A stretch of 64,000 bases of DNA from Paenibacillus nasutitermitis (GTDB lineage: Bacteria; Bacillota; Bacilli; Paenibacillales; Paenibacillaceae). Positions 52,835-61,212 of the stretch are shown one piece after another. The stretch covers positions 62,001 to 126,000 of the forward strand of contig NZ_BMHP01000007.1 in assembly GCF_014641075.1 (NCBI RefSeq), written 5' to 3'. Position numbers and translations under genes: made by a program. Within the stretch, counting starts at the first letter, position 1; each line of letters starts with the position of its first letter. Below the pieces are notes generated by a model that was given only the letters and a program-made list of their open reading frames with translations, was not told the DNA's origin and made no database searches.

Positions 52835-52891
52835 AAAAGCATGAAAAAGGAGCATCCGCATTCAGGGATGCTCCTTTTTCATGCTTTTTTC
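52835..52891. terminator. long bidirectional terminator
   Basis: A 23-base perfect stem (arms begin AAAAGCATGAAAAAGGAG and end CTCCTTTTTCATGCTTTT) separates the lipase gene and the DUF1328 gene. Confidence 0.88.
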
Positions 52892-52912
52892 AACTGCCGG
52901 ATTGCAGCAGCG

Positions 52913-53080
52913 TTAAACCGATGAATTTTTTCTTCCGGTAATGAGCGAAATGACGAACAGAACGATGAATATGAAGAACAGGACCTTCGCGATGCCGGCA
53001 GCGGACTCCACAATGCCTCCGAATCCGAAAATAGCTGCGATTATCGCAATAATGAAGAAAATGGCTGCGTAACGTAACAT
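52913..53080 (-). CDS. DUF1328 small membrane protein
   Basis: A 55-residue protein with two hydrophobic helices; MLRYAAIFFIIAIIAAIFGF and GIAKVLFFIFIVLFVISL match the DUF1328 (YtjA) family. ATG 53080 is chosen because family members start MLRYA; ATG 53101 would add seven residues. Members are often stress-induced, in line with the sigma-B genes nearby. Confidence 0.85.
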   Translation of the reverse strand: MLRYAAIFFIIAIIAAIFGFGGIVESAAGIAKVLFFIFIVLFVISLITGRKNSSV

Positions 53081-53359
53081 ATGAAACACCAATCCTTTCA
53101 TGATTAGGTTATGAATCTTGTATGCGCGCCAGGTTCCAGACGGATCTTTTGCAGATCCTGCCGCTTTCGAATCAGCCGCTGTGTTGTAACAGCCTGGACT
53201 GGCTCGTCCTAGCCTGATCGGACTTTAACCCTTAATGCCGGGTGTTGAAACATGGATTCAAATGGAGGGCACAAGGGTAATCGAAAGTAAGAAACGACGT
53301 CAAGCAACAACAAGAAAAGAACACGAATGTGCTTTCGTGAACATTTTTAGGAGGAATGG

Positions 53360-53989
53360 ATGATGAGCATGAGTGGAACCGATATTGCGATGATATTAAT
53401 AGGGCTGTCTGTGGCTGTATTGGCTATATTTTTGGTGCAGACCCTCAAGAAGGTCCAGACTTCTTTGGATGCGGCGGGTAAAACGCTGCAGGAAGTTCAA
53501 CTTGCCATTCATGGCTGGAAAGATGATATCGGGGATCTTGTCGGCAGCGCGCGGAAGCTTACAGACCGTGTGGATGACCAAATCGATTCCATTCAACCCT
53601 TAATGGCGACCGTGCGCGAGACGGGTGAGGCCCTTCATGAAGTAGCTGGAGTTGCTCATAACTTTTCTTCCATCTGGTCCGCAAAGCTTCGCAGGCGTGC
53701 CGAAGCCGCTGCTTTGAAAGATGCCGCCAAGGCATCCCGGGAAGCGGAAGCTAAACGTCTGGCCGCTTTAAGTGCTGTGAATGCAAATACCTCCGGAACG
53801 GGCCGTGAAATGATTGATATGCAAACCGCAGCTGCTGCAGAAGGTTTTTCGGGCGATTTGCCCGGCGCTACGGCTATAGATAAGAGCGGATACCTCCATA
53901 CGACTGCTGTCCCTGAGCAGCAAACCCCGGCATGGTTGTCCTGGATGGAGACCGGCGTACATGTAGCCAAACTTATTACGAGGCGCTAG
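53360..53989 (+). CDS. DUF948 membrane-anchored protein, YtxG-like
   Basis: A 209-residue protein after AGGAGGA (ATG 53360 or 53363). An N-terminal transmembrane helix (about 7-27) is followed by a long amphipathic coiled-coil region, QTLKKVQTSLDAAGKTLQEVQ, and an Ala-rich tail. In Bacillus such proteins are general stress proteins. Here it lies upstream of a receiver-phosphatase gene. No enzymatic motif. Confidence 0.83.
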   Translation: MMSMSGTDIAMILIGLSVAVLAIFLVQTLKKVQTSLDAAGKTLQEVQLAIHGWKDDIGDLVGSARKLTDRVDDQIDSIQPLMATVRETGEALHEVAGVAHNFSSIWSAKLRRRAEAAALKDAAKASREAEAKRLAALSAVNANTSGTGREMIDMQTAAAAEGFSGDLPGATAIDKSGYLHTTAVPEQQTPAWLSWMETGVHVAKLITRR

Positions 53990-54080
53990 TAGCATTCGGC
54001 ATGGCAACTGGTTATGATAAGACAAGAGCGTTAATAAGAAATGGTATCCTATGAATGAACGTTCTGCTAGGAGATGAAAG

Positions 54081-55244
54081 ATGCGTATTGCTGTCGTTGA
54101 CGATAATCCGATGAATATTACTGTGGCGCAGGAGATCCTCAAGCGTGCCGGCTATACCGATGTGTGGGCCGCCGCTTCGGGGGTCGAGCTGTTTGCCATC
54201 CTGGGTTTGAATGCCCAAGGCCAGGAGCCTGATGCGGCTATAACTCATGACAATGGAATAGATCTCATTCTCCTGGATATGATGATGCCGGGAGTTGACG
54301 GAATTACCGCCTGTCATGCGATTTCACAATCATCCCGACTAAGGGATATTCCCATTATCATGGTAACGGCGATTGGAGACTCCAAGAAGCTGGCGGAAGC
54401 TCTTGATGCCGGAGCTATTGATTATGTGACAAAGCCGATTAACCGGATTGAGCTGCTTGCGCGCATCCGGGTCGCTTTGCGTTTAAAAGAGCAGAAGGAT
54501 TGGCATAAGGAACGCGATCGCCGGGTCCGGGAAGAACTTCAGTTGGCCAGGGAAGTTCAGAGCGCTGCTCTACCGCAAAAAGTGGAAGAAAAGCGGATTT
54601 CCGTGAATGCGATTTTCCGTCCATCGGAAGAACTCTCCGGCGACCTCTATGCCTGGAACCGGATTGACGACAAACGTTATGGCATAGCTGTTATTGATGC
54701 TATGGGTCATGGCATTTCTTCTTCGCTTGTAGGTATGTTTATCGCGTCCCTGCTGCAGGAAGCGATGACCAAACTGGTTGAGCCGGAGCTGGTTATCCAG
54801 GATTTGAACAGCAGGGTCCAGCAGCTGCAATTTGCCGACCAATTAATTCAATATTATTTTACGGCGCTTTATGCTTTGGTCGATCTGGAGGAAGGAACGG
54901 TGGAGTATGTGAATGCCGGCCACCCTCCGGGAATGATTGTACGCGGCGACGGCGGGGTTGAAGCCTTCCAGCAGGGCGGTCTGGCGATTGGGTTATTTAA
55001 TGAGATCAAAGTGACGAAGCATCTTCTGAAAATTTCTCCTGGTGACCGGATGATTTTGTATACAGATGGCATGCTCGATCTGGTCAGCGAGGATGATGAG
55101 GATCAAATTGCCCGTTTGAAAGAAGCCCTTCAGCCTTTTGGCAGCAAGGTAGAGGTTGCAGAGGTGGAAGAGGTTCTTTTCCGGCAGGATAATGACTCCA
55201 ACCGTTCGGACGACCGCTGTCTGGTTTTGGTGGATATTAAATAA
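54081..55244 (+). CDS. receiver-PP2C phosphatase, RsbU/RsbP-like
   Basis: A 387-residue protein. The N-terminal receiver has VVDDNPMN, phosphoacceptor Asp66 in ILLDMMMPG and Lys in DYVTKPI. A helical linker (about 135-165) leads to a SpoIIE-type PP2C domain with LQLAREVQSAALP, DAMGHGISSSL (metal Asp) and YTDGMLD (metal Asp). Such proteins dephosphorylate RsbV-like anti-anti-sigma factors. An rsbV-rsbW-sigB operon lies 1.4 kb away, so this is the best candidate to switch sigma-B on, driven by an unknown histidine kinase. Confidence 0.92.
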   Translation: MRIAVVDDNPMNITVAQEILKRAGYTDVWAAASGVELFAILGLNAQGQEPDAAITHDNGIDLILLDMMMPGVDGITACHAISQSSRLRDIPIIMVTAIGDSKKLAEALDAGAIDYVTKPINRIELLARIRVALRLKEQKDWHKERDRRVREELQLAREVQSAALPQKVEEKRISVNAIFRPSEELSGDLYAWNRIDDKRYGIAVIDAMGHGISSSLVGMFIASLLQEAMTKLVEPELVIQDLNSRVQQLQFADQLIQYYFTALYALVDLEEGTVEYVNAGHPPGMIVRGDGGVEAFQQGGLAIGLFNEIKVTKHLLKISPGDRMILYTDGMLDLVSEDDEDQIARLKEALQPFGSKVEVAEVEEVLFRQDNDSNRSDDRCLVLVDIK

Positions 55245-55260
55245 AAGCGGAGTGAAGATA

Positions 55261-55302
55261 CATACAAAAAAAACCGGTTAACGCTAACCGGTTTTTTTGT
55301 AT
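55261..55302. terminator. bidirectional terminator
   Basis: A perfect stem with arms AAAAAAACCGGTTA and TAACCGGTTTTTTT around ACGC lies between the convergent phosphatase and CorA genes. Confidence 0.9.
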
Positions 55303-55307
55303 GGCGG

Positions 55308-56507
55308 CTAGCTTCGCGCCCGGTGGGAGGGTTTGGATCCGGATGAGCCGCTGCGCTGAGCTTTTGTTGTTTTTTTATTTTTGCTTCTTCTGCGGGGAGG
55401 CATCTCGGTGTCGGTGGCATTTATAATTTGTTTGGGCTTGCGCGCATACAGCAGATCCCCGGTCCAGCCTTTATGCCACAGCCACCAGTAAACAAGGAGG
55501 GTTGCCAGCGCGATAAATACGCTTGTGCCAACAAAGCCCCAGATATTATGAGCGAACGGAATAATATCGAAATTCATGCCCCAGATCGCTCCGATCACGG
55601 TAGCGGGCATGAACAAGGCGGTGAAGATGGTTAAGGTTTTCATAATATCATTTCCGCGAAAAGACGAGATGGAGTCATCCATCATGAGCAGCGTGTCTAT
55701 TTCAATGGCGTAATGATGCAACAACTGACGAATGCGCAATATTTTAAATTCAAAACGCTTGAACGCTTCTTTCTCTATGACCTCGTCCAGAAAGGCCTCT
55801 TTGGCAGCGCCGTACACTTCTTCCAGCGGTATAAACAAATGGCTCCAGTAAAGCAAATCAAAACGCCGTTCAAAAATGGAGTTCATAAGCCCCGTCCGGT
55901 TGTTGTGACGCATGTTATGCTCAAGCTCTCCTAACCTCGCTTCAAAAGAATCCAGGCCATGGTGAAGAATTTCACCAATATAGGAAAGGATCACAAAAAA
56001 AGCTTCAGACGGTGTAAGACAGCGTTCCAGCTTCTCCGACCAGGGCTCCATCTGCATCTGCAGAGCCAGCCGGTAATCGCCGTGCAAGGTTACAAGCTTC
56101 TTATTCGATATCCAGAAATGAAGAGGCTTCACATCCTCCGGCGCCTCCGAAACCTGAAACATTAAGGTTCCATAAAGGATGGGCGTCCCGTCATCCAGCT
56201 CCGAGACCGAGATTTGGTTCTGCTCGTCCTGCTGCATGGTTTCTTCCACCCAGCCCTTCATTTCAGGATGAGCCTGCTTGAATTCACGCAGAAGCTGCTC
56301 ATCTTCAGGGCTGTCGGAGGTTGTGCTGTCATAAAGCGTATTCTCTATAGAAAAGGATCTTCGGCCTGCGTGGCCGGCAGAACCGGATGATGGTTGGGAG
56401 GAGGATTTGCCGCTCCGCCTGCCCAGCTCTGAAGCAGCCGGCGACCGTTGGTTATGAAGCAGATGCCACTGCCATTTGGAGGGAAATTGGAGCATCCGGT
56501 GCATCAT
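55308..56507 (-). CDS. CorA-family metal transporter
   Basis: A 399-residue protein. ATG 56507 is used because AGGAGG lies ten bases upstream. The cytoplasmic N-terminal domain has long helices (RQLLHHYAIEIDTLL), and the C-terminal pair of transmembrane helices is joined by the pore motif WGMNFDIIPF with GMN. The C-terminus is a 25-residue basic Ser/Lys/Arg tail, unusual for CorA. It imports or exports magnesium or another divalent ion. Confidence 0.9.
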   Translation of the reverse strand: MMHRMLQFPSKWQWHLLHNQRSPAASELGRRSGKSSSQPSSGSAGHAGRRSFSIENTLYDSTTSDSPEDEQLLREFKQAHPEMKGWVEETMQQDEQNQISVSELDDGTPILYGTLMFQVSEAPEDVKPLHFWISNKKLVTLHGDYRLALQMQMEPWSEKLERCLTPSEAFFVILSYIGEILHHGLDSFEARLGELEHNMRHNNRTGLMNSIFERRFDLLYWSHLFIPLEEVYGAAKEAFLDEVIEKEAFKRFEFKILRIRQLLHHYAIEIDTLLMMDDSISSFRGNDIMKTLTIFTALFMPATVIGAIWGMNFDIIPFAHNIWGFVGTSVFIALATLLVYWWLWHKGWTGDLLYARKPKQIINATDTEMPPRRRSKNKKTTKAQRSGSSGSKPSHRARS

Positions 56508-56696
56508 GATATTCGAGCCTCCTGCTAATCCGTTCGATGCATGTATTGTTACCATCATAACGTGAACACGCTTCGGGCACAACAGCCGAAGGTGAGAATG
56601 CAGTGTTTAACAATATTGGTAAGAAGGAAGCCGCACAAAAATGCCGCTTCTCGGCTAAACCGGTTGCGGCATCATTGTTGTACCAGCTGAGGATCA

Positions 56697-57479
56697 TCAA
56701 TCATCCTTATCTTCCGCGTCACTCTCGTTAAGATAGTGCTTGAGTTTCTCAATAGCGCGCCGTTGAATACGCGAAATACTCATTTGGGAAACACCGAGCT
56801 TATCTGCAATGTTCCGCTGCGGGAGACCATCCTGATAGACCAGAAGCAGCACTTGCTGTTCCTGCGGCTTCAATCGGGACATTGCGGCCTGAAGATCCAG
56901 TTTCTTATCGACCGAATCGAAATCATCCGCTGGTGATCCGATCAGATCGCCAAGTGTGGTTGTATTCTCTTCCTCGGAAATCGGAGTGTCGAGCGAGACA
57001 TAATGGTACAATTCCCGCCCGGCCAATATTTCAGTCGTTTCTTCCACGGAGAGCTCCATATATTGCGCGATTTCTTCAATACGGGGAGAACGCTCCAGCG
57101 AAACGGTGAGATTATCGACCGCCTGTTGCACCGCGATACCCTTTTCTTTAATTCGGCGGGGCACTTGCACATACCAGGATTTATCCCGTAAATAATTCTT
57201 CATGTGGCCGATGATGCTTTTCATGGCATAAGGTTCAAATTGTACGCCCAACGATACATCGAATTGACGAAATAGACGAAGCAAAGCGATTTGCCCCACT
57301 TGCATCAAATCTTCATACAAATCGGGTCGATTGCGCGAAATTTTACCGGCCGCCATTCGAACCATCGGCTCATATTGAACTATAAGCTCCGTGGCCGTCT
57401 CATTGTCCGGGTTATCCTGGTAGCTCAGAATGAGTTCCGTATTGGATAACTGTGGCTGCTTGGCCGGCTGTAGATTCAT
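56697..57479 (-). CDS. sigB: RNA polymerase sigma factor SigB
   Basis: A 260-residue sigma-70 group 3 factor. Region 2 reads DLMQVGQIALLRLFRQFDVSLGVQFEPYAM, region 3 VPRRIKEKGIAVQQAVDNL and region 4 QRNIADKLGVSQMSISRIQRRAIEKL. Its ATG overlaps the rsbW stop as ATGA. The order rsbV-rsbW-sigB is as in B. subtilis, without rsbX downstream. It directs the general stress regulon; likely promoters are described nearby. Confidence 0.95.
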   Translation of the reverse strand: MNLQPAKQPQLSNTELILSYQDNPDNETATELIVQYEPMVRMAAGKISRNRPDLYEDLMQVGQIALLRLFRQFDVSLGVQFEPYAMKSIIGHMKNYLRDKSWYVQVPRRIKEKGIAVQQAVDNLTVSLERSPRIEEIAQYMELSVEETTEILAGRELYHYVSLDTPISEEENTTTLGDLIGSPADDFDSVDKKLDLQAAMSRLKPQEQQVLLLVYQDGLPQRNIADKLGVSQMSISRIQRRAIEKLKHYLNESDAEDKDD

Positions 57480-57955
57480 ACCATTTCACCACTTTTAACA
57501 AGTCGTTTGGTGAGAACCACTTCGGTTCCTGTATCGCTGTTGACTTCTACCTGGTCCATCAGTGCTTGCATTAGATAAAGACCCAGCCCGCCAGCCTGAA
57601 GTTCTTCAACGGATTTGCCATGCATCGGCTCCGCTCTGCGTGATGCAGAAGCCGCATCGAAGCTGCGGCCGTCGTCTTTGACAATAATAGAAAGAGCGTC
57701 AGGCTTCTTAATAAATCTAACTTCAATATGGGGGTTGTAATTTTGCGGCATCGAAGTAGTGCCAGACGGCATATCTCCGTACGCGTAAAGCACTGCATTA
57801 TTGCAGGCTTCGGACACGGCTACCTTCATATCCTCGATTTCCTCATAGGAAAAACCAATCTTTACGGCAAGACCGTACAGGGTTAAACGGATCAGATCAA
57901 TATATTCTGCAGAAGCCGGCACTTGTAATGTTACGATTTCTTCATTGGCTTTCAT
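57476..57955 (-). CDS. rsbW: serine-protein kinase and anti-sigma factor RsbW
   Basis: A 159-residue protein, as in B. subtilis. ATG 57955 follows AAAGGAACG. The GHKL ATPase motifs are SEACNNAVLYAY (N box), VKDDGRSFD (G1) and GGLGLYLMQALMD (G2). It binds sigma-B and phosphorylates RsbV. Last four bases overlap sigB. Confidence 0.94.
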   Translation of the reverse strand: MKANEEIVTLQVPASAEYIDLIRLTLYGLAVKIGFSYEEIEDMKVAVSEACNNAVLYAYGDMPSGTTSMPQNYNPHIEVRFIKKPDALSIIVKDDGRSFDAASASRRAEPMHGKSVEELQAGGLGLYLMQALMDQVEVNSDTGTEVVLTKRLVKSGEMV

Positions 57956-57985
57956 ATTGTGTTTTCGTTCCTTTCCTAGTAACAA

Positions 57986-58318
57986 TCATGCGTGACCTGT
58001 CTGTTTCAGCAGAAACGGTGTGATTCCCGTCATGTCAAACAGCTTGCGGATGTTCGGCGGAACGGCTTCCACGGCGAACGGCGCATCATTGGCGTGCCGG
58101 GCCTTCAAGACGGATACCAGAATGCCGATTCCCGTACTGTCCACATAACGGAGTTCACGAAGATTAAGAATAAGCTCCCGGTCCGACAGTTCTACAAGCG
58201 GGGACATGGCCGCCCGCATTTGGGCTGCTGATTCGAGATCAAGCTCACCGCCCACGTAAACAATACATTTGCCTTCTTTATTTTCGGTACGTAAAAATAA
58301 CTTGTCAATTTGCTTCAT
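57986..58318 (-). CDS. rsbV: anti-anti-sigma factor RsbV
   Basis: A 110-residue STAS protein; ATG 58318 follows GGAGAGGT, while the longer frame has no ribosome site. The phosphorylation site is the Ser in VDSTGIGILVSVLK near residue 57. It releases sigma-B from RsbW when unphosphorylated. It lies 30 bases before rsbW and about 100 bases after a sigma-B promoter, so the operon should amplify itself. Confidence 0.94.
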   Translation of the reverse strand: MKQIDKLFLRTENKEGKCIVYVGGELDLESAAQMRAAMSPLVELSDRELILNLRELRYVDSTGIGILVSVLKARHANDAPFAVEAVPPNIRKLFDMTGITPFLLKQTGHA

Positions 58319-58415
58319 ATTACCTCTCCTGTACCCAAAATAGAACCTGTTTGCTTGAACCTCTCGCAGGTCCTCATTCCTTGACATTAAGCGTTACTAT
58401 TATCCTTCTTTATTA

Positions 58416-58441
58416 ATACCCTGGCAAATATCCCTTGAAAC
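58416..58441 (-). promoter_or_regulatory. sigma-B promoter of rsbV-rsbW-sigB
   Basis: On the minus strand GTTTCA is followed after 14 bases by GGGTAT. The consensus in Bacillus is GTTTAA, 12-15 bases, GGGTAT, so 11 of 12 positions match. Confidence 0.75.
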
Positions 58442-58475
58442 AAGCGCGGAAGCAGGAATAATCTTCTATTTCCAC

Positions 58476-58501
58476 GATTGAATTCACAGCAAACTGGGTA
58501 A
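58476..58501 (+). promoter_or_regulatory. candidate sigma-B promoter of the YflT-like gene
   Basis: GATTGA and GGGTAA are 14 bases apart, about 65 bases upstream of ATG 58566. The -10 matches at five of six positions and the -35 at four. It is divergent from the rsbV promoter. Confidence 0.4.
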
Positions 58502-58565
58502 ACCAAACGTAGAACACCCGATCATGAAATTGGATGATTCATATCATACAAGGAGGCGTTCCAAA

Positions 58566-59105
58566 ATGGCGATTAAAATTGGAATTTTCAAAACACAGAA
58601 GCAGGCACTGGACGCGATTGAAGCGTTGCAGCAGGAGGGCTTTACCGAAAATCAGCTTAAAGTGATAGCCAAAGACCGGGAGCATTCCCGTTTGTTGGAA
58701 TCAGAGACTAATGTGCATACCGATGAAATACAAGATATTGCTGAAACGCGTGACCATATGGAGGACGGCATAGGGATCCCCGCAATCGGGCTTGCGGGGA
58801 CCGGTGTAGGGACAGCCGGAGGTGTTGGCGTTAATTCGGGAGGCGCAGGCGCCACTTATTACGGAGCAGGAATTTTAGCCGGAGATGGCATTCTTGACGA
58901 TCAGACGGATATGGGGGATGCGCTTCATGCGCTGGGCGTAACAGGAAGCGACGCAGAGAAATGCCGCGATGCGCTGGCGGAAGGCTGCATTGTTATCACA
59001 GCCGAAACCGATGCTGACCAGCCTTCGAACTTTGCAACGAATATATCCCGCGGCGATACTGCAGAGGCGGTCTACCAGAGGGCCGGGGCAGAACGGATTC
59101 TGTAA
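58566..59105 (+). CDS. general stress protein, YflT/17M-like
   Basis: A 179-residue soluble protein; ATG 58566 follows AAGGAGG. The N-terminal domain reads KIGIFKTQKQALDAIEALQQEGFTENQLKVI, typical of the YflT (heat-induced stress) family, and a Gly-rich middle (about 75-105) separates it from a second small domain ending EGCIVITAETD. Orthologues are sigma-B targets. Its place beside sigB and the possible promoter agree. Confidence 0.85.
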   Translation: MAIKIGIFKTQKQALDAIEALQQEGFTENQLKVIAKDREHSRLLESETNVHTDEIQDIAETRDHMEDGIGIPAIGLAGTGVGTAGGVGVNSGGAGATYYGAGILAGDGILDDQTDMGDALHALGVTGSDAEKCRDALAEGCIVITAETDADQPSNFATNISRGDTAEAVYQRAGAERIL

Positions 59106-59143
59106 TGGAATCGCACCTGTAACGGTTTGTATTGCCATAGATC

Positions 59144-59181
59144 AAAAAGGACGCGCGATGTATCGCTGCGTCCTTTTTTTA
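59144..59181. terminator. bidirectional terminator
   Basis: AAAAAGGACGC and GCGTCCTTTTTTT form a stem around a short self-complementary loop between the stress gene and the LigD polymerase gene. Confidence 0.85.
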
Positions 59182-59220
59182 GTTTGCATTCCGTGAATCA
59201 TTTCCATGATGACGAGCAGA

Positions 59221-60120
59221 TCATCTGCGGGAAGAACCGATGAAGTTCAGTATAGGCCGCAATGACTGGGCGGGAACAAGGTCCAGCAAATCTCCTTCCT
59301 GCTGCAAACGCGTTTCGATATTCATCAAATTAAAATCAGTAATTGATACATTCCGGCGCACCTCCGACCAGTGAAGCGGGGTGGATACCGGGGCACCAGC
59401 TCTTGCGCGCGGCGAATAGGGAGCAACGATCGTCTTGCCCTGGTAATGCTGGAGATAGTCAATATAAATAAGCTCGCCGCGGTTTTTCTTCAGCCGCTCG
59501 ACCGTAAATAACCCGGGATGCTTGTCGGACAGATAGCTGCCCACAAACTCTCCGATTTTACGCAGCTCATCAAACATCAGATCGGGGAGAATAGGCGTTA
59601 TAATTTGGACGCCGGTGGCTCCGGATGTTTTGGGAGTAGACTGGATGCCAAGCGATTCCAGCAAATCACCGACCAAAGAGGCGGCTTCCATGATGCGCGG
59701 CTCCTCCTCCAGGGAGGGGTCCAGGTCCAGTACCCACTCGGTGGGCTGAAGCGGATTGCTGATTCTGTCGAATGAGGCATGATATTCCAGACAGGCGAGG
59801 TTGCCGAGCCATAGCAGCACAGGCAGGGAATTTAGCACGACATACTCGGTATTCTCATGCTTGCGTGTCTGCACAAATTCGGGAGCGGGGGAAGGGCAGT
59901 TTTTCTGATAAAAGGATTTGCCGTTCACCCCGTCCGGGAACCGGATTGTAGTCAAATGGCGGTCGGTGCAGTGCTTGATCAGCCAAGGCGAGAGCAGCGC
60001 AAGCCGCTGAAGAAAGATCGCTTTCGTAATGCCCTGCTCCGGCCAGAGCAGCTTGCCTGGATTGCTGACCGACAGCTCCACCCCCTCTACGGTGATCGTT
60101 CCTTTCACTGCCCGGCTCAT
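59221..60120 (-). CDS. ligD: LigD polymerase-domain protein (NHEJ)
   Basis: A 299-residue primase-polymerase (PolDom). The N-terminus, SNPGKLLWPEQGITK, and VLDLDPSLEEEP with catalytic Asp residues near 131-133 are signatures of LigD polymerase domains; KTSGATGVQI near residue 165 is the nucleotide-binding motif. It fills gaps during end joining. The ligase domain is encoded by the preceding gene rather than in the same protein. The two overlap as ATGA. Confidence 0.93.
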   Translation of the reverse strand: MSRAVKGTITVEGVELSVSNPGKLLWPEQGITKAIFLQRLALLSPWLIKHCTDRHLTTIRFPDGVNGKSFYQKNCPSPAPEFVQTRKHENTEYVVLNSLPVLLWLGNLACLEYHASFDRISNPLQPTEWVLDLDPSLEEEPRIMEAASLVGDLLESLGIQSTPKTSGATGVQIITPILPDLMFDELRKIGEFVGSYLSDKHPGLFTVERLKKNRGELIYIDYLQHYQGKTIVAPYSPRARAGAPVSTPLHWSEVRRNVSITDFNLMNIETRLQQEGDLLDLVPAQSLRPILNFIGSSRR

Positions 60121-61172
60121 GCTGATGGCTCCCCGGTCAGGAAAGTGACCAGTTTAGGATGGCGCAGCTGCCCGGCAGAGGTGATTTCAAGTCCGGTCAC
60201 ACGACATTTGAAGCTGTGTGGCAGCCACTGTACGCGTTCACGCTTGAGATCGTCCGGGATCAAGGGGAACGGACAGGCGGCAGAGTTGAAATGGGAAGGA
60301 TCAGCGAGAAAAGCTTCCGCAAGCGTCTTTCGCAAGGCATCGTTCAATCCAAGGGAAACGGATCCGAGATAGCTCGCTTCCAGAGACATGATCAGACTGG
60401 CAATGATGCCGCTGCGCCATTTCAGGCCGACGATGTCGACATCAAGCAGGAGGGCTGTTTTTTTCTTGAGCCAGTCTCTGTGTTTTTTTCCTTCTATATA
60501 GGGGCTTGACCATTTCTTGCTGACAATGCCTTCCCAGCGGTTGGCTTCCACCCACTCCCACAGCGCTTTCCCGTCTGTGAATACATCAGTGACCAGCAGA
60601 CCCGGATGAAGGCCATGGCATAATTTTCGCAGTCTGAGGTACCGTTCCCCGCAGGGCAAATGGCGAAGGTCGCCGCTGCTGTCGGAAAGCAGGTCGAACA
60701 AAACATAAACAAGCCCTTCCCCTTCGGCGGGAATAGAAAAGGCAGCCGTTTGCGTTTCCATCGTTTGGTTGTGGAGGTTCGAGCGGCTTGCTGTGCTTCT
60801 CTCCCGCTTCAGCACCTTTTGAAAATGGGGACGCACCCCATCCCACCAAATCATTTCCCCATCGAGCAGGCAACTGCCAAGCTTCTTCCGAAGGTCTTCC
60901 AATATCCCGGCTATTTCCGGATAGGTTGCATTTTTTTTTAGCATATTGCGGGAGTACAGCTCCACTCCGCGGCTGTCGCTGAGCCGCGCAAGAATTCGCA
61001 CTCCGTCCCATTTCAATTGATACCGCCACTCTTCGCCTGCCGGCAGGGTTGGATTGGAAATGGGCGCCATGGGATGATGGGGGAGGTCCGGCAGCGGAGC
61101 GTGATAGGATCCCTGAATCCCGTCGTTCCTGTGTTCGCTGCCACCCGGTCCTGCTATCCATTGTTCACTCAC
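60117..61172 (-). CDS. ligD: ATP-dependent DNA ligase (LigD ligase domain)
   Basis: A 351-residue ligase beginning at GTG 61172. The adenylated Lys is in QLKWDGVRILARL near residue 54, followed by LLDGEMIWWDG (motif III), EGIVSKKW (motif IV) and LLDVDIVGLKWRSG (motif V region). The C-terminal OB domain ends in RHPKLVTF. It seals ends held by Ku. It is upstream of the polymerase-domain gene and downstream of ku. Confidence 0.93.
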   Translation of the reverse strand: MSEQWIAGPGGSEHRNDGIQGSYHAPLPDLPHHPMAPISNPTLPAGEEWRYQLKWDGVRILARLSDSRGVELYSRNMLKKNATYPEIAGILEDLRKKLGSCLLDGEMIWWDGVRPHFQKVLKRERSTASRSNLHNQTMETQTAAFSIPAEGEGLVYVLFDLLSDSSGDLRHLPCGERYLRLRKLCHGLHPGLLVTDVFTDGKALWEWVEANRWEGIVSKKWSSPYIEGKKHRDWLKKKTALLLDVDIVGLKWRSGIIASLIMSLEASYLGSVSLGLNDALRKTLAEAFLADPSHFNSAACPFPLIPDDLKRERVQWLPHSFKCRVTGLEITSAGQLRHPKLVTFLTGEPSA

Positions 61173-61212
61173 GCCTTATATGCCTCCCCCAATGATTTTT
61201 GTTCCATCACAT

